Assembly: GCF_029784135.1 (NCBI RefSeq)
Contig: NC_073746.1
Coordinates: 79,383,704-79,447,703 of the forward strand
Direction: 5' to 3'
From: Toxorhynchites rutilus septentrionalis
Taxonomy: Eukaryota; Arthropoda; Insecta; Diptera; Culicidae
Length of the DNA stretch: 64,000 nucleotides
Position 1 is the stretch's first letter. Each line of letters begins with the position of its first letter. Below the pieces are notes generated by a model. It searched no databases. It had not been told where the DNA came from and saw only the letters and a program-made list of their open reading frames with translations. A program made the position numbers and the translations under genes. Positions 50,607 through 60,978 of the stretch are shown piece by piece.

Positions 50607-51110
50607 TCATAGTCTACGGTAGCCTGTCGTGCATTTTGTCGGCATAATCTCGAAAATTGTAACAAATTTAGGAATGTTTGTTTTAGAGTTCTTGCGAAAT
50701 GTTCGCTCAATTGCCCGTTCATCATCAGAAGACAGGATACGTTTGTGTCTTTTACTCGGAAGATTTTCCATGGTTCCTTCGTATTTCCACTTGTTTATGA
50801 TTTTATTTGCTGTATAATGGGTTCTTCCGACTATATCTGCTATTTCCTGCAATGTCTTTCCACAACAATTCGTACTTATAATCATTGTACGTGTAACAAT
50901 ATCTCTTTCTTTCCTCTAACTTGCCATTTTGATTAAAACTTTTTCAAACATCAATAAACAACAAAAACCAACATTGCCCAATCAGTGGTTAAGTGTTGAC
51001 ACCAATCACTGACGAAAAAAAGTACGCTAATTCGAAAAATTCTTACTTACAAGGTTAATTTGTTCGGAGAAATTCAAGGTGTACACTCAATTTTACGATA
51101 CTTAGAATAG
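50607..51110 (-). pseudogene. Tc1-like transposase N-terminal fragment and 5' end
   Basis: The minus strand starts MAS at 50927, meets an in-frame TAG three codons later, then continues through RDIVTRTMIISTN, GKTLQEIADIVGRTH (first helix-turn-helix), INKWKYEGTMENLPSKRHKR and SSDDERAIERTFRKN (second helix-turn-helix) to about 50610. This is the DNA-binding half of a Tc1-type transposase; the catalytic half is absent. Upstream, TATCGTAAAATTGAGTGTAC (complement near 51080-51100) matches an element end at 52624-52648, so a Tc1-family terminal repeat is likely here. Confidence 0.75.
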
Positions 51111-51246
51111 AGAGTGTTTTCAATTTTTAGGAATAAACAATTAGCAGAAAACTTTTCGCGGAGTTTTATTGCACGTACTGCTAGTTAAATGTATGAGTAA
51201 TTAATATGCATAAAAAAAATAATGTACAAACAAAATATTTTATACC
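51111..51246. other. No gene recognised
   Basis: A short AT-rich stretch between the Tc1-like fragment and the inverted repeat copy; possibly internal sequence of a second Tc1-like copy whose end is at 52648. Confidence 0.4.
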
Positions 51247-52590
51247 AAACTAGCTGACCCGGCAAACTTCGTCTCGCCCAAAATTTGTTTTTTGTTATCA
51301 ATACCTTCAAACATTCACGTTTTCTTACTATGAGCAAGTTCATGGCTCCAATCACAGAACTGTTCATTGATTGATCTTCTATGCGACCCCGTTGAATTTA
51401 CCTTTTACTATGAAATTCCTAGTATTTTTAACAAAACTCTTCATTATAATATCAGATCATTTTCAGACACAATTCTCGTTCAAGATTTCCCAACCACTTG
51501 CAAATAACATGTTTCTCCGTTACATGGAATAAATGTTTTATACAGAAAATATGACAGAATAAAGACAGCCCTAGATCGGACAATTCCTTTTTCGAGTTCT
51601 GCTCTTATCAACACATCCGGCAATCCTTTTTTTTGTATAGATAGAAGAAGATATAGGAGTGCGTTTCATCACATTAAATTCCATTTCCAGTTTCGAAAAA
51701 GAATCAATTTCGCTAGCGCAAACATAAAATGGACTAACAGCTCTTGTCACTATGTAATTGTAGAACATATGGGAATTTAATTTTCCGAACTTTCCAATTT
51801 TCCTTCAAAGTTTTCCGAAAATTTTCAATTGTCATGTTTGGTTGGAATATTTTTGGTTCAAATATGTGTAATACTTTTATGGGACCTCCTCTCCATTCCA
51901 GTGGAGAGAGGGGTGTCATACCATTATAGAAACATTTCTCATACCCAAAAACCTCGAGTTATGCAGAAGTTTGTGTTTCGTTTGTACGACAGCCCACCTT
52001 TGGAGAGCGAAAGGAGTGTCTAACCACCATAGAAATACTTATTACATCCTAAAACCTCCACATGCCAATTTTGGTTTCGTTTGCTTGATTAATTCTCGAG
52101 TAATTCAGAAATTTGTGTTTCATTTGTATAGCAGCCTCCCCTTAGAGAAGAGAGTGGAGAGTCTCACTACCATAAAAACATTTGTTGCATCTTAAAACCT
52201 CCATATGCCTATTTTGGTTTCATTTACTTGAATAATTGTCAAGTAATGCAGAAATTTGTGTTTCATTTGTATGGCCGACCCCCCCTCCACCCCCTTAAAG
52301 AGGAGGGTGGAGAGTATAAGCACCATAGAAATATTTATTGCACCCTAAAACCTTAATATGCCTAATTTGGTTTCATTTGCTTGAATTATTCTCGAGTAAT
52401 GCAGAAATTTGTGTTTAATTTGTATGGCAGCCCCTTTAGAGAGGGGGGAGGGGTCTCAATCTATCACGAAAACCTTCCCCGGCCCCAAAAAACCCCAACA
52501 TACCAATGTTCATGTTGATCGGTTCAGTAGTTTCCGAGTCCATAAGAATCAGACAGACAGACAGACAGAAATCCATTTTTATATATATAC
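51247..52590 (-). mobile_element. (TA)n-linked non-coding repeat, copy 4 (inverted, both ends)
   Basis: Read on the minus strand it begins TATATATAAAAATGGATTTC, carries a CTGT repeat and several ~125-base modules with C-rich runs, has an extra unique segment (about 51540-51860) and ends GCCGGGTCAGCTAG at 51250. The nonamer TTTGGTATA (minus-strand reading) borders both ends, overlapping the TA-rich start. This is the most complete copy. The unique segment has a 65-codon frame (51571-51768) with no recognised domain; it is shared with the copy at 56410-57563, so it belongs to the family. Confidence 0.82.
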
Positions 52591-52648
52591 CAAATGAATG
52601 AAAAGTATCGTCAAGTAGCATTTGTACACTCAATTTTGCGATAGACTG
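52591..52648 (-). mobile_element. Tc1-like terminal fragment
   Basis: The minus-strand reading starts CAGTCTATCGCAAAATTGAG at 52648 with TA immediately outside it. It shares TATCG.AAAATTGAGTGTAC with the Tc1-like end near 51100. Only about 58 bases remain before the inverted repeat copy at 52590. Confidence 0.6.
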
Positions 52649-52650
52649 TA

Positions 52651-53162
52651 TAACAGTTCGGCTGAAAAGTTCATAAGATCGACGTCTAGATGGCGCCTCT
52701 TGCAAAAATCTACTTGATCACAAAGCACCAGCTTTCAATGGATACGTGCCAAAATTTGACAGTAAGCGGTTGATTGGTTCGTGAGTTACAGCATTGTGAG
52801 TGGAGCAACTATTGTTATTGTGGATAAAATGCAAAAATCACAAATCAATGAACACGATGTCAAAATTGCATGAATTGGGCTGTATTCTCCAGATCTGCGC
52901 CCCAGCGACTATTTTCTGTTCGCAGACCTGAAGAGAATGCTCGCTGGCAAGAAATTTAGGATCGATGATGAAGTGATTACCGAGACTGAGCCCTATTTTG
53001 GAAAAACCGAAAGAGTACTATAAAAATGGTACCGAAAAGTTGCAAGATCTCTATAATCGCTGTATCGGCCTCGAAGGCAATTATGTTGAATAATAAATTT
53101 GAATTTTGCAAAAAAAAAGAGTTTTACTGTGTTATCTTATAATCTTTTCAGCCGAACTGTTA
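52651..53162 (+). mobile_element. Irritans-like mariner deletion derivative
   Basis: A 512-bp element with inverted ends TAACAGTTCGGCTGAAAAG (52651, complement ending at 53162) and TA on both sides. The interior keeps the 5' non-coding region, is fused to a late part of the transposase (SPDL.PSDYFLFADLKRML.GKKF, followed by VITETEPYF) and the 3' end. SPDLAPSDY-type sequence holds the third catalytic Asp of DD34D mariners; the first two acids are lost. It is broken by stops and non-autonomous. Confidence 0.87.
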
Positions 53163-53164
53163 TA

Positions 53165-55605
53165 CTTACAGGTATATTTGAGAAAAATTGTGATCCATTA
53201 TTCAATGCATAACACAAGGCGGTTGAACATCCAAACCATGAATAATGGGTTTGGTAAATGGGTTTTAAGCTATTATTTGATGAAACTCAGACGTAATTGA
53301 TTATACAGTGTTTAGATTGTGTCGATCAGTTACACGAAGAATGAACTATATCGTATACTTCCACAATTTTATATACCTGTTCTTCTACTGTAATACCTAT
53401 GAATTCGAGGAATATTTTGAATTCAGAGATCGCCTCGAAACTAATTGCGCTACAACTGCATTTTTTTGTGACAGACTATATAGTTCAAGGAACCTATAAG
53501 GAACTCAGTAGTAAAAAATCATTTGTCACCTCAGCGTCGACTTATGGACCAACCGAAACTGTCAACATTTCACAACTCTTACGTTGGTTGTTGATCAGAA
53601 CTTGCACGACTGCATAATTTCAACAATGTGACATTTATTTCGTTGCTGTGCGATATGACAATTAAATTATGGATAGATTTGTTATTCACATTTATGCTAA
53701 ACTCCGAAATGCACTTATGCTAAAACCGCAACCAGTAGCGAAGACTGCATTACGTGTTTTATCGGCACACACTTCTTCATCCATCACGACAGAATGTCAC
53801 GAAAAATGAATTCCACACATTCCTAATGTCACTTTCCCAGAGCAGATCGTTAACGGAAAGTGCACGTATGATTGATACAGTTGCCGTAATAACACAGCGT
53901 TCAAAACGCAATCAACTCGTGCTCGTTTCACCGGAATTTTTGTTTGTGGTCCCAGCTCAGCTGCTAAGCGACATTATATCTTGGACCACTTGCACTACAT
54001 ATTCCCGTTTTTCAACCCGTCCAATGTACCAATGTAGTCATGGTGAAAACAAACACACTCGAAACTCATCCATCACCGGCGGAATTTGAAAACGCTTTGC
54101 CATGCATCCGGCTCCCACGTGCACAAATACACACCCACCCACAAACACAGGCGCGTGCATTCTCCGGAACCCACCATGGTTGGCAAGATAAATGAAAAGA
54201 CTTTGAAGTCGACTGGGAAGCGCATATCCAACCGTCATCTCAACCCGGCTTCCGCTCCAAGAGAGACACAATAATCCTATGAAGAATGCTTTTAGTGGTA
54301 ACCAACAGATTAACAAGTCAAGCTGCATGCACTCGCAAAACATGTGCCCACACACTTGCGGGGCCAACGAGTGGATACAGAAACAGCAGGACGCGGAAGT
54401 GGGTGGTGAGGGACGCGCGACAGATAGTGTCGCCTCACTCCGCCTGATCGCTTCCGATGTCCTTGTTCTAGTTCTGGCGGCAGGAATCCGTGGGCGACAA
54501 GCGCGAATATCTGTCTTGTTGTGTTCTTTCGGTTGATTTTTCTCTTTGTTCCCCCGAAGCCGCCGGTTAGGATGTGCGGAAAATAACCTAAGCAGCGTCA
54601 AATTGAAATTTATTGCACGACGAGTGTTCCCGGTGACTTTGTTCTCCCTCCAGGCTCAGTCACTCAGCAAGGTTTGCAATTTCCCTGCAGGCTCAGTACA
54701 TCCCTACGGATGGTTTTAAATTGATATTTATAGCGAAAGCTTACACTCCGTTTACACGAGCGGCTCACACCAGAAAAAAAAATCGTTGGAAACGATGCAA
54801 AGACGGGGAAAGTCATTCCGCTGCTTTTCAATTTCGTCTTTTGTTTTATTGAGACACATTTCCCTGCGTCTGGCTTTGAAGTTTATAGTTCGCACCGAGA
54901 GCTGTAATTTAGGATAATTTTTGATACCCCGGATGCGACAGTGTTGTGTGCTCCAGGGCCCCAGCGATGAGGATCATTACTCACTGGCCTGCGCTGTTTC
55001 TCTACATATTGTTGGACTAAACATGACGATAATGTTGCTGTTTAACCGCAGTTAAAACAGCATACATTTCTTTCTGACAGATTTCTGGCCAGAAGATTGT
55101 ATATTTATCACTTGAAGACTGCTTAATTTTATTATGAAAAATTGCCGTATTGCTTATGGAAACATTCAAACCAGACTCCTATCCGTGTCATGGTACAGGA
55201 TTGCATAGTGTTTTATTTTTTGTGTTTGGCAAACAAAAACACTGGAAAAAAAGTCAGCCGAGTATGTTGGTGGGAGATTTTAATTGGACAGCACGATGTT
55301 GTGCTGATACGAAACCTGTCCACAGTGCAATCAGCTTGTTTGTGTTTTTTATTCACGAATCACTGTCACGGGGGCTGTCAACTTTTCTCTACGCAACTGA
55401 TGCAATTTGGGGCCGATGCGATTTGGGTACATCCTATCATCGGGTAGAAACGGGCAGAAGCATCATCTGTACGAATGTTTTTTTTGGTATATGCATACAT
55501 GTTTTGTAGCGTGATCAAGTTACAACAAATTCCCTTATTCCCAATGATTGTTGCGAATAGTTTCAAAGGTACTTTTTTCAAAACATAGCTGTTATATTAT
55601 TTTGA
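53165..55605. other. No gene recognised
   Basis: Mixed composition, GC-richer between 54030 and 54560. The longest frame there (187 codons, minus, 54038-54601) lacks a recognisable domain and is overlapped by plus-strand frames. No gene is supported, though this and 41.9-43.1 kb are the stretches most like single-copy host DNA. Confidence 0.4.
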
Positions 55606-56409
55606 TATTAACCATTTGAAGAAGCTTGGATTCACAAAGAAGCTCGATGTATGGGTTCCACACACGTTGACGCAAAAAACATCTTTGACCGTATCGACGC
55701 ATGTGAATCGCTGCTGAATCGCAACAAAATCGACCCGTTTCTGAAGCGGATGGTGACTGGCGATGAAAAGTGGGTCACTTACGACAACGTGAAGCGCAAA
55801 CGGTCGTGGTCGAAGCCCGCTGAAGCGGCTCAGACGGTGGCCAAGCCCTCATTAACGGCCAGGAAGGTTCTGCTGTGTGTTTGGTGGCATTGTCAAGGAA
55901 TAATCTATTATGAGCTGCTTCCCTATGGCCAAACGCTTAATTCGGACCTGTACTGCCAACAACTGGACCGAAGTAGCACTCATGAAGAATAGGCCATCTT
56001 TGATAAACAGAGGCCGCATTGTCTTCCATCAGGACAACGCCAGGCCACACACTTCTTTGGTGACGCGCCAGAAGCTCCGGGAGCTCGGATGGGAGGTTCT
56101 TTTGCATCCGCCGTATAGTCCGGACCTTGCACCAAGTGACTACCTGTGACACCTGTTTTTCCCATGGCGAACGAGCTAGGTAGTCAGAAGTTAGCCACAA
56201 AAGAGGCCTGTGAAAATTGGCTATCCGAGTTTTTTGCCAATAAGGAAGCGAGCTTCTATAACAGGGGTATTATGAAGTTGGCATCTCGTTGGGAACAATT
56301 CATCGAACAAAACGGCGCATATTTGACTTAAAACAGATGATTGTAACTAATTTTATGAACAAATAAAAATTCAAAAAAAAAATACCGCAGGTCTTTTTTG
56401 ACAGCCTAA
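55606..56409 (+). pseudogene. Mariner DD34D transposase, 5'-truncated
   Basis: It begins in mid-protein (HLKKLGFTKKLDVWVPH) and runs with frame changes to GIMKLASRWEQFIEQNGAYL and a stop near 56329. The catalytic acids are visible in different frames: MVTGDEKWV (Asp, near 55755), FHQDNARPHTS (Asp, near 56032) and PPYSPDLAPSDY (Asp, near 56135), with the 34-residue spacing of mariners. The right end reads ACCGCAGGTCTTTTTTGACAG then CCTAA at 56409, whose complement TTAGGCTGTCAAAAAAG is a typical mariner terminus. The left end and the helix-turn-helix part are missing. Confidence 0.88.
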
Positions 56410-57563
56410 TATATATAAATGGATTTCTGTCTGTCTGTCTGTCTGATTCTTATGGACTCGGAAACTACTGAACCGATTAACATGAAAAATGGTATGTAGG
56501 GGTTTTTGGGGCCGGGGAGGTTTTCGTGATAGTTTGAGACCCCTCCCCCCTCTCTAAGGGGGAGCTGCCACACAAATTAAACAACAATTTTAACATTACT
56601 TGGAAATTAACCAATCAAATGAAACCAAATAAGGCATATTGAGGTTTTAGGGTGCAATAAATGTCTCTATGGTGGTTAGACACTCCACTTCCCTCTCTAA
56701 GGGGGGCTGGGTGCTGCTGCCATACAAATGAAACACAAATTGCTGTATTACTCGAGAATTATTCAAGCAAATAAAACCAAAGTAGGCATATTGAGATTTC
56801 TGGGTGCAATAAATGTTTCTGTGGTAGTTAGACTCACCACCCCCCTCTCTAATGGGGTGGCTGCCATACAAATGAAACACAAATTTATGCATAACTTGAG
56901 AACTAATCAAGCAAATGGAACCAAATTTTACATGTGAAAGTTTTAGGGTACAATAAATGTTTTTATGATGGTTAGACTCTCCACCTCCCTTTCTAAGGGG
57001 GGCTGTCATACAAATGAAACACAAATTTGTGCATAACTCGGTATGACACCCCTCCCTCCTTTGGAATGGAGAGGGGGTCCCATAAAAATATTACACAAAT
57101 TTCAACCAGAAATATTCCAACCAAACATGACAATTGAAAATTTTCGGGAAACTCTGAAGGAAAAAGGGAAAATTCGAAAAATTTTATTCCCGTATGTGCT
57201 ACAATTACGTAGTGACAAGTGCTGTTTTGATGTTTGATGTTTGATGTTTGTGCTAGCGAAATTGATCTTTGTTCGAAACTGGAAATGGATTTTAATGTAA
57301 TTAAACGCACTGCTATATCTTCTATCTATACCAAGAAGTATGTGGATAAGAGCAGAACTCAAGAAAGGAATTGTCCGATTTAGGGCTGTCTTTATTCCAT
57401 CATATTTTCTGAATAAAATATTTATTTCATGTAACGAAGAAACATGTTATTTGCAAGCGGTTGAAAAATCTTGAACGAGAATTGTGTCTGAAAATAATCT
57501 GATATTATAATGTTGAGCTTTGTTAGAAATACTAGGAATTTTATAGTAAAAGGTAAATTCAAC
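56410..57563 (+). mobile_element. (TA)n-linked non-coding repeat, copy 5 (3'-truncated)
   Basis: It begins TATATATAAATGGATTTCTG directly at the mariner end, with a CTGT run, then GGACTCGGAAACTACTGAAC and modules of about 125 bases. It includes the unique segment (57100-57400) shared with copy 4. It breaks off at about 57563, inside the tail (GGTAAATTCAAC), where a mariner fragment begins. Confidence 0.82.
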
Positions 57564-57802
57564 TGCAATTCGAAGCCCAATTCATGCAATTTTGCCATCG
57601 TTTTCATTGATTTGTGACACTTTAAGAAGAGTCGCAATAAAAAAAGTTGCTTCACTCTCAATGATGTAACTCACGAACCAATCGACCGATTGCTGTCAAA
57701 TTTTGACTCGTATCCATTGCAAGATGGTGCTTTGTGATAGTAGATTTTTGTAAGAGGCGCCATCTAGACGTCAATCTTATAAACTTTTCAGCCGAACTGT
57801 TA
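57564..57802 (-). mobile_element. Second irritans-like mariner deletion derivative, partial
   Basis: From 57802 downwards on the minus strand it reads TAACAGTTCGGCTGAAAAG and follows the same 5' region as 52651-52900. It then reaches the same fusion into CHKSMKTMAKLHELGFEL and stops at 57564. It has only one end. The shared fusion point shows that both relics descend from one deletion form. Confidence 0.85.
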
Positions 57803-57804
57803 TA

Positions 57805-59381
57805 CAGTACGGGCAATAATAAAGAATACACTGTTTAAAATTTTTCCTCTTTACTCTTGAATCGTTTGTTTTACATAAGTTAGATATCAGTCGTTACCAC
57901 AAATATTGTTTTTGGATTGCAGTACATCGGTTGTGCCAGATTTGATCATATTTGTGAACAAATGAATAATGTTATAGAAACGGTCTTTTTCAATGTAGCA
58001 CGAAAAAAGTATACATATGAACAACTTTCGTATTCAGCTGGAGATGGCGCATCATTACTGATTCAAATGACATTTCTGTACGCTTCCGGTGTGTGGTTTC
58101 CATCATTCTTTAAAGTCAGATTGAGTTTGTTGATTCTGAATACTGTTTCGCGAGTTGCTATAAGTTTTTTTTTTATTGCTGATCATGATTATCGAAATTT
58201 CTTTCGGAACATAGTGACCAAGTACAACGTAAGCATTGGTGCGATTCAGAAGCTTTGGAGAAAGTACCAAAAGCTTGGTACCGTTTGCAACCGGGTAGGA
58301 CTAGGACGCAAACGCTTGACAACGGATCGGGATGATGCCAGAATCGTCAGAGAGGTGCGAAAAAATCCAAGAGCTACAAGCGGAACTATAAAAGAAAGCT
58401 TATCATTGAACATATTGGAACGAAGAGTGCGATTGAGACTGCAACAGCAAGGATTAAGGGGCAAGTTTGCGTCTCGGTGACCGTTAATCCGTAAGGTCAA
58501 CCAGATCAAACGTTTGGAGTTCGCCAATAAATACGACCAAAAGTTGATCTCGTTCTGGAAAAAGATGTTGTGGTCAGACGAAAGCAAATTTGAGCTTTTC
58601 CGAACGAAGCAACGATTAAGCGAGGAGAGGAGCTGCTTGACAAGAACGTTCAGAAGACAGTGAAACACGGTGGCGGTAATCTTGATCCGGGGGTGTTTTG
58701 CTTGGTCCGGTGTTGGAAACCTGGTTCAGATCGATGGTATAATGAATGCTGATAAGTACATCGATATTCTTTTGCACAATTTGAAGAGCATGGAAAATCG
58801 GTTTGCCGAAGGATTGGTTCAGCAAGACAACAATGCAATGCATACACACGCAAATCGATGTCCTACTTTTGTCAAGTTCTTGTGAAGTTGATGGATTGGC
58901 CGCCACAATCACCCGATTTGAACCCGATCGAAAATCTGTGGTCAATTATTGATCAAAAAATGGATAAAAACACGCTGACCAACAAAACTCTGCTGTTTGA
59001 AGAACTTTCAACGACGTGGGAACAAATTGATCAAATTGAACATTCCGTACACAATTAGGTTGAAAACATGCCCCGACGTCTACAGTCAGTTATCTGTGTT
59101 AAAGGAGGACACACGAAATACTAGTGTCTGGTTTTATTTATGCTTTTGTTTCAAATACTCCACATGTACTCTTTTTATTTGCTAGAACAAAATTAGCAAT
59201 TAATATCTATTTCACCATTTCGAAGAACAAACCAAACTTTATCGAAACTTTCTTCTCACATGGTAGGATGATATACAGTTATCCTGGAAAAATAAAATCT
59301 TGATAACTGCTTTGAATTCGCTTCTCTTTTGATTTCATTTTTAGAACTAACAGAGTGTATTCTTATTTATTGTCAGTACTG
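57805..59381 (+). mobile_element. Tc1-like (DD34E) transposon, degenerate but end to end
   Basis: A 1,577-bp element with imperfect inverted ends: CAGTACGGGCAATAATAAAG at 57805 against, from the right, CAGTACTGACAATAAATAAG ending at 59381. TA stands on both sides (57803-57804 and 59382-59383). It holds one transposase gene in plus orientation, with stops and frameshifts. The left TA is shared with the end of the mariner derivative. Confidence 0.88.
58170..59100 (+). pseudogene. Tc1-like DD34E transposase, broken
   Basis: Recognisable from a helix-turn-helix region (YNVSIGAIQKLWRKYQKLG, then ARIVREVRKNPRATSGTIKE). A TGA at 58478-58480 interrupts the frame, which continues into FWKKMLWSDESKFELF (first Asp), then after indels GVGNLVQIDGIMNADKYIDIL and LVQQDNNAMHTHAN (second Asp). 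A further frame change leads to DWPPQSPDLNPIENLWSIID (Glu of DD34E). All three acids are present but in separate frames, so no enzyme is made. The family cuts and pastes at TA. Confidence 0.88.
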
Positions 59382-59383
59382 TA

Positions 59384-60978
59384 ATCATTGAGTAATTAGA
59401 GGTTCTATATACAAAATAAAGAGGATCATGCTTAATGGCCAACCTTGTCGTACTGACGATTTTAACCCATTAACGACCAAGCTGTTAAAAATTATTTTTT
59501 TTGACGAAAGCCATTGGTGTAATTTCGATTATTGACGCTAAAGGAACTCCAATGTTGAAGAATTATTTTTTCCCATCTTCCATTTTCCGGGAAATGACTG
59601 TTCGAAAAATCGAACATTGGCCGAAACCCGCACTTTTTTTTTTGCTTTTTACTGTGAACTAAAAGTCACTTCAATTAGCAAATATACGGTACTCATGAAT
59701 GCATCAATTTTGGATTCCGGGTAGAAAAGAACTGGAGAATGGAGGTCTCTAAGTATAAACCCAAATGAATCCACCTAAGGTGAGATGTGGCATTTCTTAT
59801 TTCATATAATTTTAACTAATTACTGGCAGGCTTTTTCTTTCAAACGTAAGCATATGCTGTTATTTTTATTGTTAACTGTGCAGAAATGTCAATGCTTAAA
59901 AATTAGTCTCCACAATTATTCATTTCCCGAAAAAATCGAAAAATTTCCCAAAACCTGCAAAGTACCAGAGTACTGCGAAAAAACAATGGCATAGAGGGTT
60001 GGGAGGTCTGGCAGATTAATATTCACACAAACAATCTCATTAGAATCCTCGTTACACGTACTGATAACTTCCTCCAGCTCCTCCATAAAACAAATTCTAC
60101 GGGCCGCTATAACCTAAAGTTATTACGGACAAAAAAATCATACAGATTTTCAATAATATTTGCTAAATTAATCGATATTTGCAAACATTCACAATTGAAA
60201 AAGCAATAATAAATGAAAAACCTTCCGTCTTCTAAAATGAACAAATCAAAATGCGCAGCGGAGGTTAGATGTGTTGGTGTTGATTCAGCAGAAAAAAATG
60301 TTCGTTATGGCCAACGTTCGATTTTTCGAACACTCAATTTCCCCGGCTGTTTTTTTTTTCCTGTAGGAGGCTCAAGCGAATGATTTTCGCTCTATATCAC
60401 AATGTATGTCCTTTTGTCGAAACAATACTGTAGAAAAGTTCACATATTTTTATATTTCATTGGGTTTTTTAATTGAAATTGGAAACACCTTCCAAACATA
60501 CTTGCTTTAAATCGAATTTATTGTTCAATAAAGTTACTCAAAATTGAATGAAATCGATATAAGTGGTAACTAATAAATTAAGCTATATTTGGGTGCAAAA
60601 ACATTACCATATGGTTCCATTCCAAAGACATGAAAAATTATCAAAGTCGCTGTTCGATTTTTCGAACGCTTGGCCTAAAATGGGTTAAAGAACTATCATC
60701 AGTTAACCGATCGTTGAATAACACCTTAGTCGTAGCTTTGGTGTACAAGTTCCGTATACAGTTTCTATTGTCAGTCAGAGAATATTATGGTTGACACAAT
60801 CGAAAGCCTTTCCGAGATGAAGACTGACAATTGTGCCCTTGAAACGTTCAGAGTTTTCCGATTTAATGATTATGTTTCTGAGATCCGCTAAGTTCGATGC
60901 ACATGATTTCTCATCTATACATGCTGCTTGCTCAGGAAAAATAAGTGGTCTAATCATGATTTGCATCCGAATGTACAA
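59384..60978 (-). pseudogene. LINE reverse transcriptase fragment, split by a MITE
   Basis: On the minus strand, 60978-60689 encodes SCASNLADLRNIIIKSE and GTIVSLHLGKAFDCVNHNI (palm A) with one frame change after it. On the far side of the MITE, 59465-59384 encodes SSVRQGWPLSMILFILYIEP (palm B). The two parts are in register when the MITE and one TTAA are ignored. The VRQG.PLS...LYIEPL form differs from the CR1 and I-like LINEs elsewhere in the window and recalls L1/Tx1-type or related enzymes. The fragment is cut off by the Tc1 element at 59383 and lacks the YADD motif. Confidence 0.8.
59466..60684. mobile_element. piggyBac-type MITE (TTAA target)
   Basis: A 1,219-bp non-coding element begins CCCATTAACGACCAAGC and ends, complemented, CCCATTTTAGGCCAAGC (13 of 17 bases shared), with TTAA on both sides (59462-59465 and 60685-60688). 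CCC ends plus TTAA is the signature of piggyBac elements. Sub-terminal inverted copies of GTTCGAAAAATCGAAC-type sequence lie near 59596 and 60318/60652. No transposase is encoded, so it would depend on one elsewhere. Confidence 0.87.

Noticed and set aside
54038..54601. 187-codon minus-strand ORF as a gene
   Set aside because: No domain, overlapping plus-strand frames, and a GC-richer patch that lengthens chance ORFs.
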